A model generated the notes under the pieces. The model made no database searches and was not told the DNA's origin. It saw nothing but the letters and a program-made list of their open reading frames with translations. From the NCBI GenBank assembly GCA_027443745.1, contig DAIAZB010000390.1, positions 1 through 13,693 on the forward strand: 13,693 bases of DNA, written 5' to 3'. A program made the translations under genes and the position numbers. This DNA is from Thiomonas sp. (GTDB taxonomy: Bacteria > Pseudomonadota > Gammaproteobacteria > Burkholderiales > Burkholderiaceae). Shown here one piece after another: positions 1 through 7,585 of this stretch (position 1 is its first letter; each line of letters begins with the position of its first letter).

Positions 1-640
1 TTGCCACAGTGAGCTTTGTTGCCGGCTGCAGCGTCTTGATCAGAACCTGCAACAACGTTGCGTTGCGATAAGGGGTTTCGATGAACATCTGGGTTTGTCG
101 GCGCTGTGCGCTCTCGCGCTCCAGCATCTGGATATGCTGCCTGCGCTGCTCCGCGTCCACGGGCAATTAACCATGAAACGCAAAGCGCTGGCCATCCAGT
201 CCACTGGCCATGAGTCCCAACAACAAACTGCTGGGTCCGACCAGAGGAACCACTGCGATGTCGAGATCGTGTGCCGCCGCCACCAGGATAGCCCCGGGGT
301 CGGCCACGCAGGGCGCGCCGGCTTCGGACATCAAGCCCATGTCCAGACCATCGAGTGCCGGTTGCAGCAAAACGCGAGCTGCCGCCGCATCCAGCTTGAC
401 ATGCTTCGGAAGCACCGCCATGTCATGCTGCTGCAGTGGAATACCGAGCGCCTGCACAGCGTTCACGGCACCGAGGAAGGCGCGTGCGGTCTTGGCGTTT
501 TCCACGACCCAATGCTGCAGCGCGGCGGCTGCGGCGATGGTGGCCTGAGGCAGGATGTGGGACAGAGGCGTTCGCGCGACGTCAGCAAGTGGCGTGGGAA
601 CCAGCAGCAAGCGGCCTTTAGACTTGGACGGGATTTGCAT
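1..640 (-). pseudogene. RsmI-like SAM-dependent methyltransferase, interrupted by an in-frame stop and cut by the window edge
   Basis: This is a tetrapyrrole-methylase-fold methyltransferase of the RsmI/YraL group. The best-known member 2'-O-methylates C1402 of 16S rRNA; Burkholderiales often carry a shorter paralogue beside maf, and this looks like that one, so the exact substrate is unknown. Visible family marks are the N-terminal LLLVPTPL, the glycine-rich segment LMSEAGAPCVADPG and the SAM-pocket segment VPLVGPSSLLLGLMASGL. After FAFHG the codon at 167-169 reads TAA, where I expect Tyr (FHGYLP-type motif). The same frame then continues as LPVDAEQRRQH and FIETPYRN, both family-like, up to base 1. 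So this is a single in-frame nonsense change (157 residues before it) or a base-call error, not a natural C-terminus. The ATG at 640 overlaps the maf stop by one base (TGATG), which suggests translational coupling. Confidence 0.8.
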
Positions 641-1260
641 CAACGCATCAGCCGCAGCAGGGGATAGCCACTGGACAGCAACATGTCACAAAGCGCGATG
701 AGTGGCAAGCCGACCAGAGCGGTCGGGTCATCACTGCAGATGGACTCCATCAGGGCGATGCCCAGTGCCTCGGACTTGGCGCTACCGGCACAGTCGTAGG
801 GTTGTTCGGCCTGGACGTAAGCCTCGATCTGCGCGTCGGTCAGTGCGCGCATGCGGACCGTGGTCGGGACGGTGCGCAGTTGCACGCTGCCATCCGGCGC
901 GACCAGTGCCAGCGCGGTGTGAAACACCGAGCTTCGGCCGCGCAGTATTTGCAGTTGCCCAACGGCCGCGGCGTGCTGCCCGGGCTTGCCCAGAATGCGG
1001 CCTTCACAAGTGCAGACCTGATCTGAGCCGATCACCCAACTCCCGGGGGCGGTTGAAGCCACGGATCTTGCCTTGGCTTGCGCGAGGCGAAGAGCCAAGG
1101 CGTCTGGAGCTTCGCTCGGCCATGGTGTTTCATCCGTCTGTGGATTCTGCACGGTGAAGGGCAGGCGCAGGCGCTCGAGCAGAACGCGCCGATAAGCCGA
1201 AGTGGATGCCAAAATCAGTGGCGCCGGCATGGCAGAGTCGGTCAACTGGTTTGCCGGCAT
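640..1260 (-). CDS. yceF: Maf family nucleotide pyrophosphatase, YceF type (7-methyl-GTP pyrophosphatase)
   Basis: This is a 206-residue Maf-superfamily house-cleaning enzyme. E. coli YceF, the closest match from memory, hydrolyses 7-methyl-GTP to the monophosphate and pyrophosphate in the cytosol; the substrate here is inferred from that. Motifs in order: LILASTSAYRR near residues 15-25 (nucleotide-binding AST..R), DET at 43-45, GSDQV at 78-82, GKP at 91-93, CAGSAKSEALGIALME at 157-172, and DDPTALVGLPL at 177-187. The QxCAGSxKSE-type segment and GSDQVC favour YceF over the dTTPase YhdE. I chose the ATG at 1260 because GAGAAGG (reverse complement of 1268-1274) sits 7 bases upstream; an internal ATG at 1230 would still keep the catalytic core. 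Only two bases separate this start from the stop of the preceding transporter gene, and its own stop overlaps the methyltransferase start, so it is the third gene of a tight minus-strand operon. Confidence 0.9.
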   Translation of the reverse strand: MPANQLTDSAMPAPLILASTSAYRRVLLERLRLPFTVQNPQTDETPWPSEAPDALALRLAQAKARSVASTAPGSWVIGSDQVCTCEGRILGKPGQHAAAVGQLQILRGRSSVFHTALALVAPDGSVQLRTVPTTVRMRALTDAQIEAYVQAEQPYDCAGSAKSEALGIALMESICSDDPTALVGLPLIALCDMLLSSGYPLLRLMR

Positions 1261-1262
1261 CG

Positions 1263-1691
1263 TCAGGCCTTCTCGAAAAACCGACCTTCGATCCACGCAC
1301 CGATCAGGATGCCGACGATGACGTAGACCAGCGGCCAGTTTCCCACTCCCAGACCGGCGATCGCCGGTCCCGGGCAAACACCGCTCAACCCCCAGCCCAC
1401 GCCAAACAAGGCCGCGCCGATGATGGTGCGCGTCTTCAGGAGCGATGGATGCACCCCCCAACCCAGGCCGAACACCGGGGTACGCATCACCTTGGGGATG
1501 AGCCGATAGGCCAGCATCACCGTGCATGCAGCACCAGCCATCACCAGCAGCAACCCCATGTTCTGCAACAGCAAGAATTGAAGGATGGCCTCGGGCTGGA
1601 CCATGGTGGACCAAGCCAGGCCGAAACCGAACAGCACCCCGGCGAGTAGCGCCGACAACAGCACCGGAACGGTGCGCACATGCTTCGTCAT
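1263..1691 (-). CDS. YeeE/YedE-type membrane protein, second half-subunit (DUF6691-like)
   Basis: This is a 142-residue inner-membrane protein made almost entirely of hydrophobic helices (about residues 8-28, 38-62, 88-106 and 117-136). The signature is GLSGVCPGPAIAGLG at 101-115, with a single cysteine at 106. Small proteins of this type pair with a second small YeeE/YedE protein, and together they resemble a split version of the one-piece thiosulfate importer TsuA (YeeE) of E. coli, whose conserved membrane cysteines handle the sulfur substrate. Transport of thiosulfate or another reduced sulfur species is therefore the likely job, but the substrate is inferred. The ATG at 1691 lies one base after the stop of the partner gene, and a run of six Gs just upstream can serve as ribosome binding site. 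A longer in-frame start at 1733 would overlap the partner and is less likely. Confidence 0.85.
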   Translation of the reverse strand: MTKHVRTVPVLLSALLAGVLFGFGLAWSTMVQPEAILQFLLLQNMGLLLVMAGAACTVMLAYRLIPKVMRTPVFGLGWGVHPSLLKTRTIIGAALFGVGWGLSGVCPGPAIAGLGVGNWPLVYVIVGILIGAWIEGRFFEKA

Positions 1692-1692
1692 G

Positions 1693-2169
1693 TCAGAACC
1701 CCCCGTATGCGCGCACGATGTGCGCTGTGACAATGGCCGTGACGAGAAAGGTGATCACAGCCAGCAGCGAGGGCAGTTGCAGCGATCCCAGGCCACAGAT
1801 GCCGTGTCCCGACGTGCAACCGCCACCCATGCGCGCGCCGAAGCCGCCGACCACACCGCCGGCCAGGAGTTGCCAGGCCGGCACCCGAGTGACGAAACCC
1901 TCGCCACGGTTCACCGCGAAGGTGAAAACGACAGCGCCGATGATCATGCCCAGGGCGTAGGCCAGACGCCAGTGACGAGTGGAGACAAATTTAGGATGTT
2001 GAAAATGCGGCCATTGACTGAAATACGACCACACGGCGCTATAGACGGTGCTGGCACCACCAATGAAACCGGTCAAGCAGAACAGCAGGCTGACACCCAG
2101 GCCGATGGCAACGCCACCTCCTAAAAAATGGATCCAGCCTTGGGGAAACCAGTGTGCAATCCAATCCAT
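1693..2169 (-). CDS. YeeE/YedE family sulfur transport membrane protein, first half-subunit
   Basis: This is a 158-residue multi-pass membrane protein of the YeeE/YedE (Sulf_transp) family. Hydrophobic helices fall at about residues 13-38, 68-86, 99-113 and 133-152. The family signature GGGCTSGHGICGLG lies at 115-128 with cysteines 118 and 125, and another cysteine (31) sits in the first helix. It pairs with the 142-residue protein encoded immediately downstream; the two probably assemble into one channel for a reduced sulfur compound, by analogy to E. coli TsuA. It is the promoter-proximal gene of the minus-strand operon. Start choice: a GAGGA motif precedes both GTG at 2175 (spacing about 4) and ATG at 2169 (spacing about 10); I prefer the ATG, but the GTG would add only two residues. 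No ArsR/BigR-type regulator, rhodanese or persulfide dioxygenase gene lies beside it, although such partners are common for this family. Confidence 0.85.
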   Translation of the reverse strand: MDWIAHWFPQGWIHFLGGGVAIGLGVSLLFCLTGFIGGASTVYSAVWSYFSQWPHFQHPKFVSTRHWRLAYALGMIIGAVVFTFAVNRGEGFVTRVPAWQLLAGGVVGGFGARMGGGCTSGHGICGLGSLQLPSLLAVITFLVTAIVTAHIVRAYGGF

Positions 2170-2332
2170 ATCCACGCGTCCTCACATTCAACGTTTTAGC
2201 TTTGCCGCCAGGGTCCACAACAGGTTTTCAATGAGCTGCCGCGTCGCCCCGAGTCAAGGCTTGAATTGTCCAGTTTAGGAGTATTGCTGCGGCAAATCCG
2301 TAAGCGAAGGTATGCGCAACTACACTGATTGA
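2170..2332. other. Divergent intergenic spacer between the sulfur-transporter operon and yceD
   Basis: This non-coding stretch must hold promoters for both directions. I see only weak matches: on the minus strand TTGACT (complement of 2252-2257) without a good -10 at 17 bases, and on the plus strand TACACT at 2321-2326 without a good -35. No clear palindromic operator stands out. Reading frames that cross it on the minus strand look like antisense shadows of yceD. Confidence 0.4.
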
Positions 2333-2914
2333 ATGATGGAAAAAAAGTCCAGTGCTCCCGTGGATCACAGCAGTCCATCGGCCCCGATGCGCTTGAATTT
2401 GCACGAACTCGCGCGTGAGCAGCGTACCGAGCGGGGTCAGTTGGCCTTGTTCCACTTGTCGCGCCTGCTTCCGTCCCTTCTTGCTGGACACGCGATGGTC
2501 CAGACGAATCAGGTGGATTGGCTAGTGCGCGGCTACTCGCAAGCACAACCCGGCGGGGGTGTGCAGCCCATGGTTGAGCTGGAGGTCTCCTCCGTCTTGC
2601 CTTTGTTGTGTCAGCGCTGCTTACAACCAGTATTGCAGCAGGTGCAGGACAAGGCGCGGTTCCGATTGGTGGAACAGGAGCCTGGACTTACGCAGCAAGA
2701 ACTTGAAGCCGAGGACGAAGCGTTGTGCGTGCAAGAACCGGTCGACATTCAAGCGATCGTCGAAGACCAGATGCTGCTCGCGCTCCCGCTGGTGCCCATG
2801 CACGAGGTTTGCCCCCAGCCCATCGTGGTGGCGGGGCTGGAGGTCCAGCCGATTGACTTGCCCGGGCGCACGCTGCCCTTTGTAGTCCTGGCCAGTCTCA
2901 AAAAGGACAAATAG
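2333..2914 (+). CDS. yceD: YceD/DUF177 family 23S rRNA accumulation protein
   Basis: This 193-residue protein is of the YceD (DUF177) family, needed in E. coli for normal 23S rRNA accumulation and in plants for 23S processing; the molecular mechanism is not settled. Family marks are the CQRCLQP motif (Cys 93 and 96), the acidic block ELEAEDEALCVQEPVDI, the segment IVEDQMLLALPLVPMHEVC near 142-160 (His157, Cys160), and the C-terminal FVVLASLKK, close to the usual NPFAVLASLKK ending. The cysteine and histidine pattern could bind metal, but this is inference. It is followed 60 bases later by rpmF, the standard yceD-rpmF pairing. Two ATGs stand in tandem at 2333 and 2336; neither has a Shine-Dalgarno sequence in the preceding 20 bases. 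Confidence 0.9.
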   Translation: MMEKKSSAPVDHSSPSAPMRLNLHELAREQRTERGQLALFHLSRLLPSLLAGHAMVQTNQVDWLVRGYSQAQPGGGVQPMVELEVSSVLPLLCQRCLQPVLQQVQDKARFRLVEQEPGLTQQELEAEDEALCVQEPVDIQAIVEDQMLLALPLVPMHEVCPQPIVVAGLEVQPIDLPGRTLPFVVLASLKKDK

Positions 2915-2940
2915 CCATCTGGCGGCAGCGACTGCACGTG

Positions 2941-2946
2941 TACAAT
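2941..2946 (+). promoter_or_regulatory. Candidate sigma-70 -10 element upstream of rpmF
   Basis: TACAAT matches the -10 consensus at five of six positions and lies 28 bases before the rpmF start, inside the 60-base yceD-rpmF gap. The -35 region at 17 or 18 bases is poor, so a separate rpmF promoter is plausible but not shown. Confidence 0.35.
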
Positions 2947-2974
2947 CTTTCGATTTTTCGTACGGGGTAGCGCC

Positions 2975-3157
2975 ATGGCCGTCCAGCAAAACAAGAAATC
3001 GCCGTCCAAACGCGGCATGCATCGCTCGCACCAGCATCTTGAGCAACCGCCAGTTGCGGTCGAACCGACCACGGGTGAAGTGCATCTGCGTCATCACATC
3101 AGCCCAAACGGTTTTTACCGCGGGCGCCAGGTCGTCAAGACCAAGTCCGAAGCGTGA
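2975..3157 (+). CDS. rpmF: 50S ribosomal protein L32
   Basis: This 60-residue protein is a near-perfect L32. The N-terminus [19 protein letters not shown] and the C-terminal block [18 protein letters not shown] are diagnostic. L32 binds domain VI of 23S rRNA in the large subunit near the peptidyl transferase region. This copy has no cysteines, so it is the zinc-independent form usual for proteobacteria. The purine stretch GGGGTAG a few bases before the ATG can act as ribosome binding site. It sits between yceD and plsX, the conserved arrangement that links ribosome synthesis to phospholipid synthesis. Confidence 0.97.
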   Translation: MAVQQNKKSPSKRGMHRSHQHLEQPPVAVEPTTGEVHLRHHISPNGFYRGRQVVKTKSEA

Positions 3158-3296
3158 ATGTTTGCCTGACTGCGGTTGCCTTGATGCGATCGTATTTGTC
3201 CAGCTTGCGCGCATTCGGTGCTGTCTGAGTTGATCCGGCCGGCCCAAGCTGGCGTGGCTGGAGTTCGCGCTTCCTTCTCTCCATTGCATACAGCCC

Positions 3297-4415
3297 ATGA
3301 CCGCTAGTCTGGCCGTCGATGTCATGGGTGGCGACCATGGGCCGTCCGTCACGCTGCCTGCCTGCCGAGCGCTGCTCGACGTGCATCCGCAGAGCCGCGT
3401 GCTGCTGGTCGGTCAGCTTGAGTCCATGCAGGTCCACCTGCGCCAGCATGGCCTGGTTGATCATCCAAGGGTACAAGTGGTGCCGGCAACCGAGATGGTC
3501 ACGATGGACGATTCGGTCGAGGTCGCGCTTCGACGCAAGAAAGACTCGTCGATGCGTCGCGCTCTCGAGCTGGTCAAGGAAGGTTCGGCCGATGCTTGTG
3601 TGTCCTCGGGCAACACCGGCGCCCTCATGGCCGTGGCGCGTTATGTGCTCAAAACCTTGCCCGGCATCGACCGCCCAGCTATTGCCACTTATTTGCCCAA
3701 TGCCCGGGGCACAGGCACTCTGATGCTGGACCTGGGCGCCAATGTGGATTGCGAGGCCGAACATCTGTTGCAGTTTGCCGTCATGGGCACGGCATTTGCC
3801 TCAGCTGGCGGACATCCCAACCCTCGGGTGGGACTGTTGAACATCGGCGAGGAGGTCATCAAGGGTAACGAGATGATCAAACAGGCTGGCGAGCTGTTGC
3901 GAAGGGCGCATGCCGAAGGCCGCCTGAATTTCTTCGGCAATGTCGAGGGCAACGACATTTTCAAGGGCACAACCGACATCGTGATTTGCGATGGATTCGT
4001 CGGCAATGTGGCCCTCAAGGCCTCCGAAGGATTGGCACAAATGCTGACAGGCATGATCCGCGAGGAATTCACCCGTACGCCGCTGGCCAAGCTCCTGGCC
4101 TTTGCCGCCATGCCGGTGCTCAAGCGTTTCCGCAAACGGGTGGATCCCCGGCGCTACAACGGCGCCGCGCTACTCGGTCTGCGCGGCTTGGTGGTGAAGA
4201 GCCACGGTTCGGCTGATGCCTTCTCGTTCCAGCAAGCGCTGGAACGCGCGCACGAGGCGGCGGTCGGGCGGGTGGTCCAGGAAATCGAGCAGGTTGTGGC
4301 CATGCTGCACATGCAGGCCACCGCGTCTGATCAGTCCATTGCCACGTCCCCTGCAGATGAAGCCGCACTTCCGGCGCGAACCCCAACACCGCAGATCATC
4401 GTGAGTGGGCATTGA
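3297..4415 (+). CDS. plsX: Phosphate acyltransferase PlsX
   Basis: PlsX transfers the acyl chain from acyl-ACP to inorganic phosphate. The acyl-phosphate product is then used by PlsY to acylate glycerol 3-phosphate, the first step of phospholipid synthesis. It is a peripheral enzyme at the cytoplasmic membrane. Visible marks are [11 protein letters not shown] at residues 6-16, the [12 protein letters not shown] segment, the [10 protein letters not shown] motif, [59 protein letters not shown], and the [21 protein letters not shown] block. At 372 residues it is slightly longer than the usual 330-350; the extra is a low-complexity Ala/Thr/Pro tail after about residue 345. No Shine-Dalgarno sequence precedes the ATG. 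It follows rpmF after 139 bases and precedes fabH by 108. Confidence 0.97.
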   Translation: MTASLAVDVMGGDHGPSVTLPACRALLDVHPQSRVLLVGQLESMQVHLRQHGLVDHPRVQVVPATEMVTMDDSVEVALRRKKDSSMRRALELVKEGSADACVSSGNTGALMAVARYVLKTLPGIDRPAIATYLPNARGTGTLMLDLGANVDCEAEHLLQFAVMGTAFASAGGHPNPRVGLLNIGEEVIKGNEMIKQAGELLRRAHAEGRLNFFGNVEGNDIFKGTTDIVICDGFVGNVALKASEGLAQMLTGMIREEFTRTPLAKLLAFAAMPVLKRFRKRVDPRRYNGAALLGLRGLVVKSHGSADAFSFQQALERAHEAAVGRVVQEIEQVVAMLHMQATASDQSIATSPADEAALPARTPTPQIIVSGH

Positions 4416-4523
4416 ATGGTCACGCGCTTGGACCAGACGTACACGTGGCCCTCGCAATCTTTCAATTTGCTGCCCTCCGCTTGATCGAATCACGGCATTT
4501 CTCATTTCCGAAAATCTGGATCT

Positions 4524-5501
4524 ATGTCGCGCTATACCCGCATCATCGGCACTGGTAGCCACCTGCCGCCCAATCGCGTCAGCAACGCGCAACTTGCTGC
4601 ACAACTGGCACGTGACGGCGTCGAGACCAGCGATACCTGGATCGTCGAGCGTACCGGCATCCGTTTCCGCCATTTCGCCGACCCGGCGACATCAAGCGTG
4701 GATCTGGGTGAGCAGGCAGCTCGCCATGCGCTCGATGCTGCGGGGCTGACACCTGACGACATCGACCTGATCATCGTTGCCACGTCGACTCCGGACATGA
4801 TCTTTCCATCGAATGCGGCGCTCATCCAGGGTCGCCTCGGTGTGCCTGGTGGCGCGGCGTTCGACGTGCAGGCTGTGTGTGCCGGTTTTGTCTATGCTCT
4901 GGCCGTGGCTGACCAATTCGTGCGTGGCGGCATGGCTCATCATGCACTGGTCATCGGCACCGAAGTGTTTTCACGGATTCTCGATTTCAAGGACCGCACG
5001 ACCTGCGTGTTGTTTGGCGATGGGGCCGGCGCAGTCGTTTTGGCTGCCAGCGACAAGCCCGGGCTGCTCGCATCGGCATTGCATGCCGATGGACGCAAGG
5101 CCGGCATCTTGTGCACACCCGGCAGGGTTTCCGGGGGCGAAGTGACGGGGCACCCTTATCTCAAGATGGACGGCCAAGCGGTCTTCAAGCAGGCCGTGCA
5201 TGTGCTGGAAGACGTGGCACGCGAGGTGCTGACGAAAGCCGGCCGCATGCCGCAGGACATCGACTGGATGGTGCCGCACCAGGCGAATATCCGCATCATG
5301 CTGCACACGGCGAAAAAGCTGGGGCTGCCTGCCGAAAAAGTGGTGCAGACCGTGGCGGAGCATGGCAACACGTCAGCAGCCTCGATCCCGCTGGCGTTGG
5401 ACGTTGCCGTGCGTGCCGGCAGCATCCGGCGAGGCGACACTCTGTTGCTCGAAGCCGTGGGTGGCGGCTTGACCTGGGGTGCTGCGCTCTTGGATTACTG
5501 A
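4524..5501 (+). CDS. fabH: Beta-ketoacyl-ACP synthase III (KAS III)
   Basis: FabH condenses acetyl-CoA with malonyl-ACP to start each fatty acid chain. The 325-residue protein has the full Cys-His-Asn catalytic set: Cys119 in [12 protein letters not shown], His252 in VPHQANIRI and Asn282 in [11 protein letters not shown]. The N-terminal [15 protein letters not shown] and the [13 protein letters not shown] end are typical. A weak GGA lies just before the ATG at 4524. It is in the order plsX-fabH-fabD-fabG-acpP-fabF, so its substrate-supplying and product-using partners are its immediate neighbours. Confidence 0.97.
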   Translation: MSRYTRIIGTGSHLPPNRVSNAQLAAQLARDGVETSDTWIVERTGIRFRHFADPATSSVDLGEQAARHALDAAGLTPDDIDLIIVATSTPDMIFPSNAALIQGRLGVPGGAAFDVQAVCAGFVYALAVADQFVRGGMAHHALVIGTEVFSRILDFKDRTTCVLFGDGAGAVVLAASDKPGLLASALHADGRKAGILCTPGRVSGGEVTGHPYLKMDGQAVFKQAVHVLEDVAREVLTKAGRMPQDIDWMVPHQANIRIMLHTAKKLGLPAEKVVQTVAEHGNTSAASIPLALDVAVRAGSIRRGDTLLLEAVGGGLTWGAALLDY

Positions 5502-5543
5502 AGGATTCGCCGCCGGACGCTGCCCGTTCGCTGCGCCGACCCT

Positions 5544-5560
5544 GCCAGGGTTCACCTGGC
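5544..5560 (+). other. Perfect 6-bp hairpin in the fabH-fabD gap
   Basis: GCCAGG (5544-5549) and CCTGGC (5555-5560) form an inverted repeat around a 5-base loop, GTTCA. No T-run follows, so it is not an intrinsic terminator; it could be an mRNA processing or stability element. The same 99-base gap is bracketed by a 10-base direct repeat, GATTCGCCGC, at 5504-5513 and 5584-5593. Confidence 0.4.
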
Positions 5561-5600
5561 TACATCAACCCAACCCGACTGCCGATTCGCCGCACCATTC

Positions 5601-6539
5601 ATGAAACCCTTCGCTGTTGTTTTCCCCGGTCAAGGCTCCCAGGCCGTGGGCATGCTCGATGCATGTGCCGAGCATCCGGCGGTGCGCCAGACCCTGCAAG
5701 AAGCGAGTGACGCGCTGCACCAGGACATGGCCGCGCTCATGGCAGAAGGTCCAGCCGAGCAACTCAATCTCACCACCAACACCCAGCCGGTCATGCTGAC
5801 GGCCGGCATCGCCCTCTGGCGCTTGTGGCTGGCCGAGGGTGGTGCCATGCCACAGGCTATGGCGGGGCATAGTCTGGGTGAGTACACGGCGCTGGTCGCC
5901 GCTGGCTCGCTGGCCTTTGCCGATGCCCTTCCCCTGGTGCGCTTTCGTGCCCAGGCGATGCAGGAGGCAGTTCCCGTGGGCAGTGGCGGCATGGCTGCGG
6001 TGCTGGGTCTGGACGATGCTGCGGTGCGCGAGGTCTGCTGCAACGCGACGTCGCAAAGCGGGGAAGTGGTCGAGGCGGTGAACTTCAACGCGCCCGGGCA
6101 GGTGGTCATTGCCGGCACCAAGGCGGCAGTCGATCTGGCATGTAGCCTGTTGAAGTCGCGCGGTGCCAAGCGTGCGCTGCCGCTGGCCGTGTCGGCCCCT
6201 TTCCACAGCACCTTGCTCAAGCCGGCGGCAGATCGACTTGCCGCATACCTTGAGCAGGTTCCGGTTCAAGGCCCGGCAGTGCCCGTTCTGCACAATGTGG
6301 ATGTGGCCCATCATCCGGAGCCGCAGGCCATCCGCCAAGCGCTGGCGGCCCAGGCCAGCGGCGCTGTACGCTGGGTGGAATGCGTTCAGGCCCTGGCACT
6401 TGCTGGCTGCGCCGACATCGTGGAATGTGGACCTGGCAAGGTTCTGGCCGGACTGACTCGCCGTATCGACCCTCATCTCGGCAGCCATGCCTTGACCGAC
6501 GCAAGCAGCGCAAACAGCATCCTGGAGGCATTGACATGA
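5601..6539 (+). CDS. fabD: Malonyl-CoA:ACP transacylase
   Basis: FabD moves the malonyl group from CoA to holo-ACP, supplying the extender unit for FabH and FabF. The 312-residue protein shows the N-terminal VFPGQGSQAVGM, the nucleophile elbow GHSLGEYTAL at 89-98 with Ser91, Arg116 in VRFRAQAM and catalytic His202 in SAPFHSTLL. The NFNAPGQVVIAG segment and the C-terminal ECGPGKVLAGL are also typical. The start ATG at 5601 has no obvious Shine-Dalgarno sequence. Its TGA overlaps the fabG ATG (ATGA), so FabD and FabG translation are probably coupled. Confidence 0.97.
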   Translation: MKPFAVVFPGQGSQAVGMLDACAEHPAVRQTLQEASDALHQDMAALMAEGPAEQLNLTTNTQPVMLTAGIALWRLWLAEGGAMPQAMAGHSLGEYTALVAAGSLAFADALPLVRFRAQAMQEAVPVGSGGMAAVLGLDDAAVREVCCNATSQSGEVVEAVNFNAPGQVVIAGTKAAVDLACSLLKSRGAKRALPLAVSAPFHSTLLKPAADRLAAYLEQVPVQGPAVPVLHNVDVAHHPEPQAIRQALAAQASGAVRWVECVQALALAGCADIVECGPGKVLAGLTRRIDPHLGSHALTDASSANSILEALT

Positions 6540-7285
6540 CGTCTCACTCATCTACTCTGGCCGGCCAGATCGCCCTGGTCACTGGAGCAACGCGCGGCAT
6601 CGGCCAGGCGATTGCCGCTGAACTGCAGCGACTGGGGGCTTATGTCGTCGGTACCGCCACCAGCGTAGCCGGCGCAGAACGCATTGCCCAAGCGCTGGGC
6701 GCCGGTGGCGAAGGCGTGGTGCTCGACGTGAACGACGCCGAAGCCGGCGCAGGCTTGATCGACCGCCTGGTGCGTGACAAGGGCGGCCTGCATGTTTTGG
6801 TCAACAACGCGGGCATCACCCGCGATACCCTGGCCTTGCGCATGAGGGACGACGATTGGGCCGCAGTCATCAACACCAATCTCAGTTCCGTATTTCGCCT
6901 GTCGCGCGCAGCTATTCGCCCGATGATGAAGCAGCGTGCTGGACGGATCATCAGCATCACTTCGGTGGTGGGGGCATCGGGCAATCCGGGGCAGGCCAAC
7001 TATGCCGCCGCGAAGGCCGGTGTGGCTGGCATGACCCGTGCCCTGGCGCAGGAACTCGGCAGCCGCAACATCACTGTCAATTGCGTGGCACCAGGGTTCA
7101 TCGATACCGACATGACGCGCGGGTTGGGTGAAACGGCATCCCAGGCTCTCCTGGCCCGCATTCCGCTGGGTCGGCTCGGTCAGCCTGAAGACATCGCCCA
7201 TGCAGTAGGCTTTTTGGCGAGTCCGCTTGCAGGCTACATCACAGGCGTCGAGTTGCACGTGAATGGCGGCATGTACATGATTTGA
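6536..7285 (+). CDS. fabG: 3-oxoacyl-ACP reductase FabG
   Basis: FabG is the NADPH-dependent reductase of 3-oxoacyl-ACP to 3-hydroxyacyl-ACP, a short-chain dehydrogenase/reductase. The 249-residue protein has the cofactor motif TGATRGIG at 16-23, NNAG at 90-93, and the catalytic residues Asn115, Ser143, Tyr156 and Lys160 (YAAAK). The PGFIDTDMT segment and the C-terminal TGVELHVNGGMYM are classic FabG. The start is fixed by GGAGG at 6524-6528, seven bases before an ATG that overlaps the fabD stop. A longer open frame begins further upstream inside fabD but has no family support. Confidence 0.97.
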   Translation: MTSHSSTLAGQIALVTGATRGIGQAIAAELQRLGAYVVGTATSVAGAERIAQALGAGGEGVVLDVNDAEAGAGLIDRLVRDKGGLHVLVNNAGITRDTLALRMRDDDWAAVINTNLSSVFRLSRAAIRPMMKQRAGRIISITSVVGASGNPGQANYAAAKAGVAGMTRALAQELGSRNITVNCVAPGFIDTDMTRGLGETASQALLARIPLGRLGQPEDIAHAVGFLASPLAGYITGVELHVNGGMYMI

Positions 7286-7288
7286 ATC

Positions 7289-7308
7289 CCCGGATACCGT
7301 CATCCGGG
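7289..7308 (+). other. Perfect 7-bp hairpin in the fabG-acpP gap
   Basis: CCCGGAT (7289-7295) and ATCCGGG (7302-7308) pair around a 6-base loop, ACCGTC, starting three bases after the fabG stop. It is followed by TTGCTAGAATTC, not by a T-run, so it is a weak terminator at best. Such a stem could protect the fabD-fabG message or mark a processing site just before the highly expressed acpP gene. Confidence 0.5.
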
Positions 7309-7309
7309 T

Positions 7310-7318
7310 TGCTAGAAT
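7310..7318 (+). promoter_or_regulatory. Candidate extended -10 promoter for acpP
   Basis: TG at 7310-7311, one spacer base, then TAGAAT at 7313-7318 match the extended -10 form (TGnTATAAT) with one mismatch in the hexamer. No good -35 is present, which extended -10 promoters tolerate. The predicted start near 7325 would give acpP a short leader of about 20 bases that still contains its ribosome binding site. Separate high-level transcription of acpP fits the large amount of ACP needed by the cell. Confidence 0.5.
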
Positions 7319-7345
7319 TCGACTGCCTTTTTTCTGGAGAATTAC

Positions 7346-7585
7346 ATGAGTGATATTGAACAGCGCGTTAAAAAAATTATCGCCGAGCAACTGGGGGTGG
7401 CTGAAGATCAGGTCACGAACGAGAAATCCTTCGTCAACGACCTGGGCGCAGACTCGCTCGATACCGTGGAACTCGTGATGGCGCTGGAAGATGAATTCAG
7501 CATCGAGATTCCCGATGAGGACGCCGAAAAAATCACCACGGTGCAGTTGGCTGTTGACTACGCCAAGCAACACCACAAAGCCTGA
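7346..7585 (+). CDS. acpP: Acyl carrier protein
   Basis: AcpP carries growing acyl chains on a 4'-phosphopantetheine arm. The 79-residue acidic protein is a textbook [21 protein letters not shown] at the start, and the attachment motif [16 protein letters not shown] with Ser37 modified by holo-ACP synthase. The following helix [16 protein letters not shown] also fits. GGAGA at 7336-7340 is a good ribosome binding site five bases before the ATG. All its main partners (FabD, FabG, FabH, FabF, PlsX) are encoded next to it. Confidence 0.98.
   Translation: MSDIEQRVKKIIAEQLGVAEDQVTNEKSFVNDLGADSLDTVELVMALEDEFSIEIPDEDAEKITTVQLAVDYAKQHHKA

Noticed and set aside
2228..2491. Small minus-strand open frame with a hydrophobic patch, divergent from the sulfur transporters' neighbour
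   Set aside because: Most of it is antisense to the yceD N-terminus; the hydrophobic stretch is too short and there is no homology I recognise.
2621..3352. 243-codon minus-strand open frame across yceD, rpmF and the plsX start
   Set aside because: It crosses three genes, including an unmistakable L32, and shows no domain.
5565..6551. 328-codon open frame on the minus strand opposite fabD
   Set aside because: It is antisense to a clear fabD in a GC-rich genome, is His/Arg/Gln-rich with no recognisable motif, and covers the gene almost exactly; typical shadow frame.
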